A stretch of 64,000 nucleotides of DNA from Alosa alosa (taxonomy: Eukaryota > Chordata > Actinopteri > Clupeiformes > Clupeidae): positions 1,896,378 through 1,960,377 of the forward strand of contig NC_063199.1 of assembly GCF_017589495.1 (NCBI RefSeq), read 5' to 3'. The notes under the pieces were generated by a model. That model saw nothing but the letters and a program-made list of their open reading frames with translations, did no database searches and was not told the origin of the DNA. Both the position numbers and the translations under genes were made by a program. Positions 63,255-64,000 of the stretch are shown here, in pieces. Within the stretch, counting starts at the first letter, position 1. Each line of letters opens with the position of its first letter.

Positions 63255-63387
63255 GATGACTTCTGAAAAGATCACGACTGCACTCCACTTGTGCGAGCAA
63301 AAGACCACCTCCCTGTGTACTCCAATCGTAACACTGCATTTCTCAAAGGCCACCTGACTTGGTGCAATATGGTAACTGGCAGGTTTT
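63255..63387 (-). promoter_or_regulatory. ireb2: Presumed ireb2 5' UTR / proximal promoter
   Basis: The only non-repeat DNA between the start codon and the first upstream repeat. No TATA box or clear initiator stands out. The call rests on position alone. Confidence 0.35.
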
Positions 63388-63660
63388 TACAGTGCATGAA
63401 AATGTACTGCTATCCGAAGTCTTCTTCTTACTATTATTCTTCTAACCAAAATGTCTGCGTCTAATTCAGCTTCAACCGTTTAACGTACAAACTTCGTTTA
63501 AACTTTGTAGGTCTTGAAAATGACGTCTGTGCAATGTACTTTTCGTTTCTGTAAACTTTAGGCCTATACTTTTTGAGATATTAAGAAAAATCAAGCTTAG
63601 ACTTTGCATTGGCACTATGACATCATAATGGGCTAATTAAACTGATTTGCATCTGCCAGC
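63388..63660 (+). repeat. Hairpin-ended dispersed repeat, copy B, upstream of ireb2
   Basis: Matches the reverse complement of the 2.9-kb copy over at least 130 bp. It begins about 134 bp upstream of the ireb2 start codon, so it limits or supplies the proximal promoter. Confidence 0.55.
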
Positions 63661-63695
63661 TGCTCAACTAGGCCCCCTCAAAGACCCAGTTAAAC

Positions 63696-64000
63696 CAAAG
63701 TCCTTTTAGGCAAGTCCCTCCACTCGGCGGCCATTACCAACGTTTTATGGGCACTCATCGGGCACAGTCTTTGGGTCGAACTGCGCGTGCGCAAGGCTTC
63801 ACAACACCAATCTTGCTCCAGCGGCGAGATCACAACACATGATTGGCACGATGTCTTCACAACACACCATATGATTGGCTCAATGTATTCACATCACACC
63901 ACATGATTGGCTCAATGTATTCACATGTCGACGTTTTGCCGAGGAAGGGGTGGGATATGTGTAGACAACGGCCATATTGGCGTGACAAACTAGCCCCATG
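63696..64000. mobile_element. Short element, copy B, upstream of ireb2, cut by window end
   Basis: Begins CAAAGTCCTTTTAGGCAAGT and matches the reverse complement of 42098-42405, including GTTTTATGGGCACTCATCGG (with small indel), GCACAGTCTTTGGGTCGAAC, CACAACACATGATTGGCACG and TGTCGACGTTTTGCCGAGGA. It carries an extra 30-bp tandem unit (ATGATTGGCTCAATGTATTC twice). Starts about 440 bp upstream of the ireb2 start codon. Confidence 0.85.

Noticed and set aside
63255..63353. 33-residue N-terminal extension of IRP2
   Set aside because: The open frame upstream starts with GTG, not ATG, and known IRP2 proteins start near the chosen Met.

Overview
This window is vertebrate nuclear DNA, almost certainly from a ray-finned fish. 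Introns are long and AT-rich, and all recognised introns have GT-AG borders. The repeats are fish-type: L2- and Rex1-like LINEs, tRNA-derived SINEs, and many hAT, piggyBac and Harbinger-type miniature elements. The species cannot be fixed from sequence alone; a clupeid-like repeat repertoire is only an impression.

One host gene fills the window. On the minus strand, 19 exons of ireb2 (iron regulatory protein 2, IRP2) run from the start codon at 63254 down to a donor at 3475. They code for about 830 residues. The last ~135 residues, probably three exons, lie beyond position 1. Exon 5 (40895-41116) encodes the cysteine-rich insertion that separates IRP2 from cytosolic aconitase/IRP1. Intron phases agree along the whole chain except at two exons, each with one extra base: exon 7 (a run of six A, plus strand, at 33006-33011) and exon 14 (CC at 20220-20221, inside the C-x-x-C codons). 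Either these are sequence errors or this copy is broken.

The rest is intron filled with transposable elements, many datable by nesting. Intron 17 (5-8.3 kb) and intron 16 (8.4-14.9 kb) hold hAT-type elements ending within about 30 bp of splice donors. One of these carries an inserted L2-like LINE (10.6-13.9 kb). Intron 15 has a hAT element with a perfect 8-bp target duplication and a decayed Rex1-like LINE. Introns 11-14 hold small elements and a tRNA-like hairpin. Intron 8 holds a broken piggyBac transposase. Intron 6 has a miniature element whose empty site is seen in a sister repeat copy. Intron 5 has SINEs, a tandem duplication and a hAT MITE. Intron 4 has a LINE split by a 0.3-kb element and by a 4.84-kb TA-flanked element. 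Intron 1 has a PHD-finger exon fragment, a Harbinger-like element, a 143-bp tandem array, and a TA-flanked element with duplicated, splice-flanked mini-modules.

No rRNA, functional tRNA, CRISPR array or second host gene was found. Compositional oddities are a large excess of the palindrome TAGGCCTA across the window and a cluster of TAACGTTA in the first 0.8 kb of intron 1.
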